Shown one piece after another: positions 34,601 through 46,213 of a stretch of DNA of 60,000 nucleotides (position 1 is the first letter of the stretch; each line of letters starts with the position of its first letter). This DNA is from Membranipora membranacea (taxonomy: Eukaryota > Bryozoa > Gymnolaemata > Cheilostomatida > Membraniporidae): NCBI GenBank assembly GCA_914767715.1, contig OU612070.1, positions 25,224,025-25,284,024 of the forward strand. The letters run 5' to 3'. Made by a program: the position numbers and the translations under genes. The notes under the pieces were generated by a model. That model had not been told where the DNA came from. It made no database searches and saw only the letters and a list, made by a program, of their open reading frames with translations.

Positions 34601-37600
34601 CGACATACTTGCTGTGGGGTGTTGTGAGGACCCGTATTGTTGGTCTCAGTAATAAATATCTCCATTAGAGCAACTCCAGCTATGCAGAATATCATAGCTG
34701 GAATGGCCAACGCCGCGTAGGGCACCTTCAACTTTTCATAGATGCTGTAACAGATTATAAGACAAAGGATAAGAGATGGGTAGGAGGGGGGGGGGGTTGC
34801 CATGACCCCAAACCTCATCACCATCATCAACTCTCAATGTAGAGAATCTTTGTCTAGAGGTTAGGTCCACATCAATTTGCTGATATCAAATTCACAGTCC
34901 GCATGCCAGTGTGATTGATATACATCCTACATATATATTATATTTATATATAACGTTACAGGTGTTACAAATATTACAATTTTAACCAGTGATGGTTTGG
35001 AAGTTAAATATTGGATTTCCATTGGGTCTGAAATTTAATAAGATAGTCAGAACAATTTACTTACAACTGAGTTTTATATGGTGGATTAGGAGTGGTACAT
35101 TTTATAAGACACTTATGTACGAGACCATACACAAGGCATCCAGCAATACCTCCTAGTATCGTGTAAGCTGAAACAAAGACGATGAGAAGTTGTGACATTA
35201 CGTTTTTGATTTGAAGTTATACCAGAGACTATAGATAGTGTCGGATTATACAGTTCAATCACATCCACAGCTATTCAAAGGGTAGCCCAACAAATCCTGG
35301 CTGGTTTTGGTATCGTTGAGATGAGCATGTGTACACCTCGCTATGATAGTTGTGATTTTCCCAAATTAGTCTCTCATGATAGTCACACATAGAAACTGTT
35401 ATATAAATCTCAGACCTGTGTTGACAGCGTAACTGCTATACGCATCATTTAAGCCATCATACCCCTTAGGGTAAAATTGAGGATTAAAGACAGGGATATT
35501 TTTACTCACCAGAGTTAGGGACTAAAGCACCGATCTGTGCTAACACCATTCCAGGACACTAAAATAACCGAATGCATTAAATATAAATAAATATATAATA
35601 CATTAACATGTATCATCATGTACCCCCAGCAGTAAGTTACATCTCGTCACATAAAGAGCACATGTTTAAGTTTTATAATGATGCTATAAAATAATGAAAA
35701 AACTCGACATTGAATGGTGAATTTTTATTAACCATTTACAGGCGGATTTCATTACAAGATACAGTTGAACTAACCATGAGGAAATCAAACCAATTATTTG
35801 ACTTACCGCGCCGCCGACAGCCATTCCCGCTCCGAGTATGAATGCACCGATAATAGTGGAGATGACTCCCTTATGTGTGAACGATTTATTGTAGGTTTTT
35901 CGTGCAGCCTCAATATGGGGCTTAGTCTGAGGTATATATGACATAATAAGCAGACAAATCTGACCTGTGAAAAAAAACATAAGAGATGAACTCTAAATAA
36001 TACTACAGTCATAAAATATGATCAAAGGGTACTTATTGATATGATTTATTAATTTGATAATGATATCGTCAAATAGGTGACTTTCCTAGACTAAGGAGCG
36101 AATAAAACCCCTCAGAAATAAGCAAAGCACACTCGGCTCAGCTCAGCTCAGCTCATAAAATATATCATATTATAGGCTACAACAGAAGGACAGCTAAAAG
36201 CCATAATTTTTTAGAATGAATCACCCACTATGAAGATGATATTTAGGGCATAATATGCGAACCTCTTTAGACTTTTTTGCTAAACGAACTGATAGCCAAA
36301 CACTCTTATCATATTTTACAGCACACAAGTCACCAGAATCCCTGTCTGAGTAGAAGATGAAGGACTTACTTGTGATAAGAGCTCCTATAAAAGTTTTCAG
36401 CATCACAAACTCCTTCAACAAGAACTGATTTCTGATAATCATCGGTTTGAACACTGAAAAAGAAAAGGATCAAAACAATGACATGAAGTTTGTGGGATTG
36501 AGGGATAGCTAATGAGGAACTGAGTTTTATAACAATCAATGCTGCTCTCTCAAGGTCCATCCATACAGGAGTCCATTACTGGTTATGTTCATTAAGTCCA
36601 GCTTTTAGAGAGAAAGAGAGGGGCCAACATGGAGGTAGAGCTACAAACTCCACGTATGTATCATTAATCAGTCCTAGTTTCAGTCACCTTTTCCCCCTAA
36701 TTTTCATATGTTTATTTTTATTGAAAATTGAAATTAGAGTTTTTGGCACGTAGCTAGGATTGCCATGAATGAACTAATATGAGACACATAAGTTCTCAAC
36801 ACCCAGCTATTAATACGAGCAGAAGGCTCAATGACATTGAAAGGGAAGGTTTTGTTTCTGGTATTATGTTAGGAGAGAGCGTTAAATAATGTGCACAAAC
36901 TCAATGGCTGATCCATTGCTCTACTTGTGTGTTCAAAAAATTATTTCCGATTTTAATTTATTGATTGCATATTTCACATCCAAAGGAGTGTGTAAATGAG
37001 AGCAGAAATCACTTTGAAAAATAAAACAACATTTATCAGAGTTTTGGGCGATGAATCAAATATTATTGTGGGCCCCATTTTTGGATGCTTGGAATTTTTT
37101 TCAACTACGGCATCAAAGTGAAATCAGAATGGTGTGAAGCGTATAAATATAGAAACACAGAGTGATTGTGTGGAACTGTACAAAAGGTCAGCATCGCTGG
37201 AAAAAATACCGTGATAGTGATTGGGATGGGTGGAATATTTCATAAATCGATAGGCCATCCTGCTCTGAATGTTAATTAACGCTATGAATAAGGTGAACTT
37301 AAATGAACTTAAAATTTTATTGTCAACTGATAACTTTATATTTGTTGTAGATTTAAAACATCGTGTTTTAAAATCTGGCCTTGTCACAGCGGCCACATCC
37401 TTGTTTTATGCTTGGTGACAAAAAAAAAAAGAAAAAGGAAAGTGACCGAGTGACAAGGTTATTTTCACTTGTGTTTAACTGAATCAATTTCTCATTGTAG
37501 TTACCTTCAATCCTTAGGATCACAGGATACAAGCTGTAGTTTTGCTTATTATATGGATCTCCAACCCACCAACAATTTCCACTCACTCTTTTTTTGATCG

Positions 37601-38597
37601 AAAATAGTGTTTTCCTGTTCAGGTTATTGTCGTTTGAATGGGGTGCCAAAATTTAGCAGACGAGAATATTGCGGTCAATCGGCACAACAATGCTTGATGG
37701 AAGAAAACTTAAAATTTACAAAAATAATATTCATTCAAATTTTATTTAATTTGATTTATCAAATGCCTGAACAGGACATATCTCCTAACACCTAAGCTCT
37801 CATACTAAGAACCAAAATCACTGGTATTACTGAGTGTGTTTAGCTTCTTCCAAAGGTTATTGAAAGATTTTTCTAAAAGGTGAAATATTTGCTCCTCGCC
37901 CTATTTTATTTTAGCTAGTATGGTATGAGAAATTATCAGCTTGTTTTACAAATTGCTAGGATAGTTGAGTGCTGTAAATTTTTTCTGTTCTTTCCTAGTT
38001 AAGGAAGTATTGGGAATAAATTACTGTTTTTGTGTCTTAAGTGGCATAACAAAAACAGATAGAAAAAATAGTATGGGCCAATAGGTTTATAGTTTCAATG
38101 TGTTTCATATCAATGGTAGATTATCTACCACTCCGCACGCCAAGCACGAGGTGTAAGATCTTGTGCTAATTTGGATTCGAGTAGAGGGATATGGAGTAAG
38201 ATGACTAACCTGAAGATTTCTGTAGCATCCAGCCGAACCAGATCCCTACTAGTAATGCAGTAATTACTCTGGTAGCTGTCACACAGCATGGAGTTCTTCG
38301 TTCTGTTTTAAGTTTACCGCATTCTTCTATTTTTTCCAAGCCCATCTCCAGTTCTTTATCGTTTATAGGAGTCACTTTGCTGTTTTTACGCACCAAACCA
38401 TTTTTTAATCCATTCCCCGAGTCACCGTTCATGTGTACTCCATTAGTGTCAGGGTGGGCTTTAGGAATAGCACCGTTAGTCACATCGCCATTAGAGCTTG
38501 GCTTTGTCTTAGTTGCCGGATCATGGAAATCTGTTTCAGCGTTTTCTGATATCTGCCGGTCCACCAACGGAGTCGTCGAATTCTGTCTCTCCACCAT
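31677..38597 (-). CDS. YeeE/YedE (TsuA)-family sulfur-compound transporter, 10 exons
   Basis: Exons in transcript order: 38597-38210, 36453-36370, 35964-35807, 35558-35510, 35167-35065, 34744-34609, 33834-33551, 33184-33085, 32364-32213, 31827-31677. Phases close to 535 codons (534 aa). It should be a multi-pass membrane protein; bacterial TsuA of this family imports thiosulfate. Seen: a hydrophilic N-terminus of about 105 aa, first membrane helix VITALLVGIWFGWML (about 110-124), the first repeat signature GAGMAVGGACPGMVLAQIG (Cys211), several further hydrophobic segments, and the second repeat signature FGSRMASGCTSGHGISGAA (Cys483). The two cysteine motifs match the family's conserved transport-path cysteines. 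Residues about 307-353 form a Thr/Ser-rich insert, perhaps an exposed glycosylated loop. The substrate in animals is inferred, not shown. An alternative start in the upstream ORF (39295-40287) is discussed there. Confidence 0.92.
32605..32665 (-). repeat. GC-rich dispersed repeat, copy in transporter intron 8
   Basis: CGGGCGGGGGGCAAAGTCTG then GTGGGCTCAGACT. This is the reverse-oriented counterpart of the copies at 22385 and 33258. Confidence 0.55.
33207..33420 (+). repeat. Dispersed element containing the GC-rich repeat, transporter intron 7
   Basis: The core AGTCTGAGCCCCCCAGACTT then TTGCCCACCGCCCGACGGC is the best copy. It is followed by CAGCAGATATTGAACCCCAG, whose reverse complement resembles a Pol III B box (GGGGTTCAATATC), so the whole may be a short interspersed element. 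Confidence 0.45.
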
Positions 38598-39294
38598 TCT
38601 CTAGTACCATAAAAAACATGTAAATATTTTACCACATTAATTTACCATGTTCTTTTCTTCATTAATTTTTGCCAACAGTTCAAATATTATTTCGAACATG
38701 TAGCAGACCTATCTAAAAGTTGAGCTGTTGAAGCTATGTGAACAAATAAATACTTTGACAAGGTTTGCTAAGGTGTTTGTCATAATCAGACTATGTTAAC
38801 ATTTCGCAGCACATCAAATTTATTCTTGCAAAATTTGTTAAGCTTTGATTAAAAGGTATCAAATTAGCCTATATCGTGATAACGTTGATTTTACGTTTTA
38901 TTACAAACACAATTTAAATGCCGTTTCAGCGACAACAAAATAATGACTTGTAATAACATCTGCAGCTCTTCCTACACAAGTCTGGCCTTGACGGTGTTAA
39001 GTAGTAATATCGCAGCTAGGAGAGAGATGGGGTGACACTGGGAGCTGGTGTGACGGTGTGATGGTGTGATGGTGCAGGGGAATAGTGTGATGTCGAGGAG
39101 GGATGGATTGAGATAACATATTTATAGAATGGACATAATGATGACACACCCAATTAGTGATCACCGGTCTCTAAGCAGACTTTTATAATTGAGATGGGTC
39201 CTATGTCATATAGATATATAATATATTTTATATACTATAAAATATCTAATATAATATAATACAAGTAGTAAGATATATAGAGAGTTTGAGGATT

Positions 39295-40287
39295 TTAAGA
39301 GATGAAGCTTACGTGTTTAGCAGAAGATTGAAGTTCGAGTATTTGATAATAGTCAACAGGATTTTCATATATGTCCCCTTCTGCTGACCTCCATTCACCT
39401 ATTATAGATTTACGAGGTTCTGCCGGCTTCTCATACAAACCTTCCATATTCTGGTAATCTCTCTCCACTTCGTCGTCGTGTACTGTGGTCGGGTCCTGGT
39501 AATCTTCGGCAGCAGCAGCTGTAGGATCAGACGGCTGATCTGCCTTTGATGGGTTAGCGCTACGCAGGTAAGGATCAGAGTATATTAGATTAATTTTGTG
39601 TGCGGCTGCAACAGCCTCATTATCTAAATCTTCCGCTGGCTCTAACAGATTAGCATAGTCTATTAATGAGTAGAGGCGGTCTCCATGTAGTACAGCTTCA
39701 TCAGGTGCCGGAGCGGCTTCCTCTGGTGCGGCAGTAGCTTCCTCCTGCACGACAGCTTCTGGTACTACCCTAGCTGCTCCCGTCACATACACTGTGGTTG
39801 ACTTCTCATCCTCACTATCTGATGAGTGGATGAGCCCTCGTCTTGTTTTAGATGATTTAGTTAGTGGTTTGGTGGTAGATGGTGTTAATGGTAAGGGTCT
39901 ATATTTAGATCCTTTTGTGAATGATGGAGTTGGTGGAAGAGGTTTAGTGATAGAGCGAGCCTGAATAAGTGGTTTGGGTAAAGGAGATGGTGATCTGATA
40001 GAGTTTGGTTTGATAGAACCTACCGTTAGTCGTGGTGATCTGTTTATGGGCGGTAGAGGTACCGCTGGCTTACTGGTGATCCCTGAGACACGATTATCTC
40101 CCTCCTCGTGTTGCGTGGTGAGCTTTGTTAATGGTTGTAATTTTTTGGATTTAACTTCTGCTGCTGAGGCACGTGTATTTCCAGACTGTACACTCGGATC
40201 CTCGGTCTGCCATACTTCACCATCAGTGCTGGGGAAGTAAGTTGTTCTGTGAGAAGGCAAGTATTCTGTTGTCTTTTCTTGCTCCAT
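39295..40287 (-). CDS. Tyrosine-motif, proline-rich scaffold-like ORF, possibly the 5' exon of the YeeE-family gene
   Basis: An uninterrupted 330-codon frame starts at an ATG with two CCAAT boxes upstream. No membrane helix or known domain is seen. Residues 70-140 are rich in Pro and basic residues (KPAVPLPP, TKPLPPTP, RPLPLTP), typical of SH3 ligands. Residues 205-315 carry spaced tyrosines in SH2-type contexts: YSLI (206), YANL (211), YSDP (236), YQDP (263), YQNM (278), YEKP (285), YENP (307), YQIL (314). I infer a cytoplasmic docking protein. A donor-like GTAAGC begins at 39312, just before the stop, with the frame in phase 0. Skipping to the acceptor at 38601 continues in frame (AGA ATG) into the transporter, giving about 860 aa. 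I cannot tell whether this is one gene or two. Confidence 0.65.
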   Translation of the reverse strand: MEQEKTTEYLPSHRTTYFPSTDGEVWQTEDPSVQSGNTRASAAEVKSKKLQPLTKLTTQHEEGDNRVSGITSKPAVPLPPINRSPRLTVGSIKPNSIRSPSPLPKPLIQARSITKPLPPTPSFTKGSKYRPLPLTPSTTKPLTKSSKTRRGLIHSSDSEDEKSTTVYVTGAARVVPEAVVQEEATAAPEEAAPAPDEAVLHGDRLYSLIDYANLLEPAEDLDNEAVAAAHKINLIYSDPYLRSANPSKADQPSDPTAAAAEDYQDPTTVHDDEVERDYQNMEGLYEKPAEPRKSIIGEWRSAEGDIYENPVDYYQILELQSSAKHVSFIS

Positions 40288-40309
40288 TATCTATATCTTC
40301 TACTCACTG

Positions 40310-40344
40310 ATTGGTCAAAAGTTCTTCTAAATGGATTCTATTGG
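40310..40344 (-). promoter_or_regulatory. Two CCAAT boxes upstream of the scaffold ORF
   Basis: Minus-strand CCAAT occurs at 40314-40310 (GACCAATCAG) and 40344-40340 (AACCAATAG), 30 bases apart and 23-57 bases before the ATG. The close spacing suggests a proximal promoter; the start site is not determined. Confidence 0.4.
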
Positions 40345-41784
40345 TTGGTGTAACTATAGAGAGTACTATGAGCTACTGTTGCATTGTTGGTCTGATGAAT
40401 AGCTGCCTTTTTCTTCACACATAAAAGTCAAGTGTTTTTCACACCAGAGTTAGGTTCAATTGTAGAAAGTGGGTAGCATTGGGTTTTCTTTAGCTTCACC
40501 TGAGTTCCAATCACCACATTCTCAATCTATCAATAAGAATCGGAAATAAAAGAGATCAATTGATCGGATTGTGACTTTCTGGCAATTGCCTCCTTGCCGA
40601 GTCTTTGAAAGCAAAACAACAAACGATCTGACAAGCGAACACCGATTTCTTAAAATGAAATTCTTGAGCTGCTGCCACATCATGTCTCTGATACACTAAT
40701 AACACACTTGAATGGACAGCAGCACACCTTAATCAATTAGTTTCTTAGATTTCAAAGCACACAAATCTATTGTAACTGCTATTTAACACAAGTTTTTTAG
40801 TGTCAATCAGCACCTAGCCTATTCATGAGGACAATGTTTGTTTTACTAAATTACAACACTTGAATTGTCCGTAATCTCTCTGAGGGGGCTAGACTGTTTT
40901 GTGGCAAGGACCTGCACAAAGTAATTGCTCACTGACTTTTAAATAGAATTTGAGTTTTCTATAAATGTGTGTTTATTTAATAAATCTATAAATATACATA
41001 ATCTTCCGATACACACATTGAGTATCGATATATACTCATAGCACAGGTATAATTTGTTTAGAGGGAGGTTTAGAGCGCCACCAAGGTTTGAAAACGTGTT
41101 GGCCACAAAAGAGCTGATGTGTACTCCGAGTTTTAATATTTGACAAAGCATTCCTGAAATCTGATTTTTAAGACTGACATATTTATTCACCGTCAGAAGT
41201 GAAATAGATAGAATATAGACTTTCAATTAAATATTTGGAAGGATCGGAAGCTGTGCGTTCTGATAACAAGATGTAACAGTAATATTACATAGATATCAAT
41301 CACCTGGCAACTTGCCAATTAGGGTATTAGTCTGCAATAATATCCTGGAAATCACCTTTTGTGAAATCAAACACCATAATAACAATAATTCACAGTGTAT
41401 TGAACACTAAACGCAGAATACGATGGTCGATGGTCGTAGCTAACACCAATTAGTATGGTTGCCATCAGGATCTTTACTGAAGTTGTAATATAAGTTAAAA
41501 AAACCGCCTTCTCTATCACTAAATAGGATCTCTATTAAGACCACCATGGCTGTGCCAAGTTTCCATGGTATTGGAGACAACTAACCGGCCTTCTACGTGC
41601 TCAGATGCAAGTACTACGCATGCGTTAGATTAACAGCATACCAAGCTCAAAGAGGACTCACGTTCAGCAAGCAAAACAAATCGTTTTATGGTCATCCTTC
41701 ATACAAGATGTGTCTGGGTAACACTTAATCCCGACTTTTAACCAATATCAATAAGTATTTATAATTTTTGCCAATATCATTTGA

Positions 41785-42029
41785 TTGATGAGCCCATACA
41801 GAAAACTCACGTCCGTTTAAAGTCTCGATACCCTGTGATAAACCATGATGGTGCTAGGATTTTTTTGTCTCAGTATCAGTACGGGTCTACGGACTGGATC
41901 CTGATGGGGCACAGGAGCATTAGATGCTTTTCCTGACACCACTATGACTCAAACACGGGACCTCTCGATTGAGAGACCCATGCCTTACACATTGCGCCAC
42001 GGCTGCTCCCTTGATGAGCCCATACAGAA
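41785..42029 (-). mobile_element. tRNA-derived SINE with 19-bp target-site duplication
   Basis: TTGATGAGCCCATACAGAA is repeated exactly at 41785-41803 and 42011-42029. The 207 bases between begin, on the minus strand, exactly at the duplication with a tRNA-like head: GGGAGCAGCCGTGGCGCAA (A-box TGGCGCAATGTG) and GGTCCCGTGTTTGAGTC (degenerate B-box). The rest is an unrelated tail. The intact duplication means a fairly recent insertion. Confidence 0.8.
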
Positions 42030-45000
42030 TGTACCTAATGATTATGGCCAGTTTCTACGCACCTTCCTTTATTTAAAGGTTGGCCCCCGTAGGCTATACT
42101 ATTGTAGAATAAGTTCAATAAATATAAATTGTGAACTCAAACGTACCTGAAGGTTTTGAGAATTAAATTCTTCTTTTCTTCTTCAAGAAGAGATTTTCAC
42201 AATAGGATAGATCTCGAGATAAAATCCTAATAGAGTACATGCTATCAATATTGATATAAAAGTTTGACGTCTTATTCAACGCAACCTCAGGCTCGTGACA
42301 TTATACTGAGATAGGAATCTCGTACTGTCATCAGAGAGCATAGATATCTATGATCTCGTGTTGACACTCCTATCGTGGCCTCAAACATTTGAGCTTGTCT
42401 CTCTCAAGAATGATAAATATGTAAAATACCAGAGCCAACTGCACTGCATGCCACGAGCTGCTTCAATAACAATTTTATGACTTGTAATAAAAGAAACAAA
42501 TTTATAATTGGGCTTGTCTGTGATCACTTTCTAGGTACACCTTCCGTCTGCAAATGTTGAGCATGTAGAGATTTTAGGTGCAATTAAAAACAAAACCTAT
42601 GGTACCCTAAAAATGATTTTTGAATATAAGGCAGCTTTGCATAGAGGGCAGAGCTTGGATCAACATATACTGTACAATGCCCGAAAGATCTTCTCTACAT
42701 CAAATCAGAGCCAGCCTCTGATAAAGTCTTGTCTGAAACCAAATTAAATATTTGTACTCGAAGGGATGAGAGGAGAGGAAAGGAGAGGTGGGCTGGATGA
42801 AATACTCAGAGCATGTTTGAATACCATCTTAAATTTTCACATGGCCAATTTGATGTCCGAGAGTAGAGAAATCTAACTCAGATGCGGGAGCTAAAAGTCT
42901 CCACACATATAACCTCAAATATTTCCTGATCTCACATATAAACCAGTAATCGATACTCAGAGATACCTCCCGTAACAAGAAAGTGTCAACAATCACAAAC
43001 CTAACACTAAACCACAAACCAACTAGAGGTAACAGAACCGGGACACCACATGGGAGTATAGACATCAATACAAACTATTGATCATCAGTTGCCAAGTCTG
43101 CGGAATCGATATCAGCTCGTCAGAATCTGGTCCAGAGGAGGGAGGATCATTTGTCTGTTTTGTGTACAAATGATGTAAAACAGGCAAACAAAACTCATAA
43201 CCAAATATTAGCATAAAGATTTTGTGAAGTAATTATTTTCGGTGGATGACAAAAGCCTTTTGATCAGAAACTGTTAAGATGATAATCATCCATCTATTAA
43301 TTAACAATACTTTCTTGTACGAAATAGTCTAGTCGTAGTGCTGCCTCTTCCATGTCCACGGCAGCCTGCTGCCAGGCTGTCTGTGAACCTGTTGCGGCAG
43401 CGGTACAAAAAAGGCAAAGAATTGTCAGATAATATCAAATCTTTTCAAACCGTGGCGATAAAAAGAAATATGAAGGACAAAAAAAACCTACCAGTATCTG
43501 AAAAGCGGCAGCATTCCTTCACAGTGTTAAACAGTCAGCATGTTCTCAAATTACACAAAACACAGCCCTGTGTGACGCTGCAATTTATAACACAAACTGA
43601 AGTTTTGTTGCACCATGCTAAATAAAAGATTCCATAGCATGCAGCACACAATCCCTCTTCATAATGATTTATTTTCAAAACAATTCATTGAGTAAATGAA
43701 GTAAGATGTGAATCAGTCACTTGTGTAATGCTATTATTTAGGCTTAGCCAATCTTTTCTTCTAGCTGTAAAACTGCTGCCGTTAGGTAGATGAACGGGTA
43801 GGCTGAGAAACAATAGGGTGCTGCTGTATAAAGAATAGTACAGGATTTTGAATCAAGATACCGTAGAACAGCAGCAAAATGTCATAGGGCTAGGATCATT
43901 AAACTCAGGCGATCGATAGTTCTATGCTGCCTGCTTTATTGATCAGCCATTGGGTTGCATTGTTTTACCTATTAACCCACTGCCTGAATAGGGAAACAAT
44001 CAACACACAATCACTGTTCAAACACAAAGGGTGTAATGTTTAATATTTAAGATTTGCTGCAAGAAAAAACAACATTCACTGGAGACGGGATTGTTCTAGG
44101 ATTATAATCATATCTACCTGATGTTTTATTTTGCTGCATTCCGATCATATCTCTGATAAAGTGTTACTATTGATTGGTACTTTCTGATCTTCAGTAAGAG
44201 TTTGTCCTCAACACAAAAACCATTCAGTCAGCGACTCATTAGGATTATAAAGATTCCGGATCACCAAAATATATTACAGTTGCTAGGCTCTAAACAGCAC
44301 AGATCCATAACAGCAACGACAGCTAATTCACTAATCATTAATCTACGCATTCACATATTCATATGATATATTTTAATCTTACCGCTATGAATTATATATA
44401 AACTGAGTAAATTGGGCCCAATTAAGTGCCAATTCAGAACGACACTATTATAATGAATTTATCATGGTAGGAGGGCCTCCCTGGCTCTTTTAAAAGCTGC
44501 AGATCACAATTGAGTATTCCTGCAGCATATCAGATGTGAAATCCCAATTCTCAGCTTTCTTGATTTGCTGAGTAACGTGACATATAAATTACTCACATCG
44601 GAAGTATTTATGTCCAGAAAAATCCTAAAATGATAGATGTAGCTAGAGATATGTTCTCAGAATTTATTTTATTATGATACATGAAAAAATCAAAGTTTGA
44701 GAATTGAATTCAGGCCAAGCTGATCATCCACCCAGGAAGAGGTGTGCTGAGAGTTTTAAAATGAATTGTCCAGTGAGTCTTGGAAAACCAGCCTCGTCAT
44801 GAGCCTGAAGTTGCCATATAAAATGTTATAATAGAATAGAGAATACAGATTTCTCTATCTGTATTGTATCTTAGGTCAATTTTAGAAATTCCAATTTCAA
44901 GTTGTAAACAATGAACTAGATGTAGTTTCTGGATTTCCTAGACCAGGTTCATTTATAGATAAAACTTTGTTTATGGAGATACGACTTTTGTTTCTGAGGG

Positions 45001-45054
45001 TAAATGGGATAATATGTAGACTCCAAATTTATCGATTATTAAGGGGCCAGGTTA

Positions 45055-45195
45055 GACCAAGTTTGTTCCATTTTGCCTGCTTTCATGTTTTCTTCCTTTC
45101 CACCGGTCACTTTGCGGTCTGAGGTTCATTTTTTGCTGCGTGAACAAATGAGGGGAAGCAACTCTGAATGCAGGCAAAATGTACAAAACTTGGTC
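45055..45195. mobile_element. Palindromic MITE, copy B
   Basis: Terminal inverted repeats of about 26 bp: GACCAAGTTTGTTCCATTTT then GCCTGC at the left, and GCAGGCAAAATG then TACAAAACTTGGTC at the right. The interior has the GGTCA and GGGAAGCAACT blocks shared with copy A at 16256. It has no coding capacity. Confidence 0.75.
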
Positions 45196-45664
45196 AATGT
45201 CAGGTAAAACCCTTTGACTTTCAGCCTTCAATGTAGCGAGCTGCACCTTTTCATGGATCTGCACTAATTCTAAATACTCTAATTTTAACGCGAAGAAGAC
45301 AAAATGAGGAGCTCTTTCTTCAACTTGACAGGCAATCAGGCAATATAAAATGGCGCACGGTGTTCCCAAAGATCTGCATGCTTTCATGTATGTAAGTAAA
45401 AGGCAACGACTAAATTACATCAAAATCAACCATTTTTGAAAATTAATAGAAGAACTTTTCTAGACCCTAACATACTTCCAAAAGTATCTTTCTCTTGCAT
45501 AGCATAATCTTCTTGCATGGGTCATTTGATATGGATGGATGGATTTTATTACTATCACTGACAGCATTATTAAAAGAAAAAGTGAATCGCGAAATACAGT
45601 GTAATTGCTGGCACTTTGAATCAGCAAGAAAAAGCGAAGAAACTTGGAATAAAAAATCAAATCT

Positions 45665-46213
45665 CTATCTAAAAAGTATTTCGTTTAAAATAAGAGTGAT
45701 ATGACGCAGAAAACAGTCTCTCCCCAGTGAGCTTCTATGTTTTACTGTACGGTATCTGCCAGATGGACATTTACTCAACAAATCATTGATGAAATGATCC
45801 TCATCGTGAATATAGCGTAAGGCCAAAGTTTGTGTCTGATTGTCCATCATGGTATAAATGTCGGGATGTTCAATGCCTAACTTAATAGCGTCCTTGAAGA
45901 TTTTACACAGGCGTTGCTTGTCAGCAGCATACAAGCTTTTAATAATAATGGGTAAGCAATAGGAGATTCGTGATACAATAAAACTTTTAAAAAGCATATT
46001 TGATAGTGATTTAGAGATTAAAAATACCAAATTCCTGACTACATACATCCTTTGAGAGGCGGTTGAAACTATACCATGCACATGATCATTAAAATGCAGC
46101 TTATCGTCAACTAATACACCAAGATATTTAACTTTATCACTAAAAGCAATAGCAGTATCATTTAAAACAAGTGTAGGGGTAGAAGGTTTAACATATTGGG
46201 TGGATAGCATCAT
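45665..46213 (-). pseudogene. Truncated non-LTR retrotransposon (CR1/Jockey-like) reverse-transcriptase C-terminus
   Basis: A 182-codon frame contains KVKYLGVLVDDKLHFNDHV and IVSRISYCLPIIIKSLY, the thumb-side region typical after the catalytic domain of LINE reverse transcriptases. The catalytic FADD region and everything upstream are missing, so this is a 5'-truncated dead copy, as is usual for LINEs. The open frame suggests modest age. The clade is a guess. Confidence 0.75.

Noticed and set aside
45052-45387. 111-codon minus-strand frame
   Set aside because: Largely MITE sequence plus flanking DNA.
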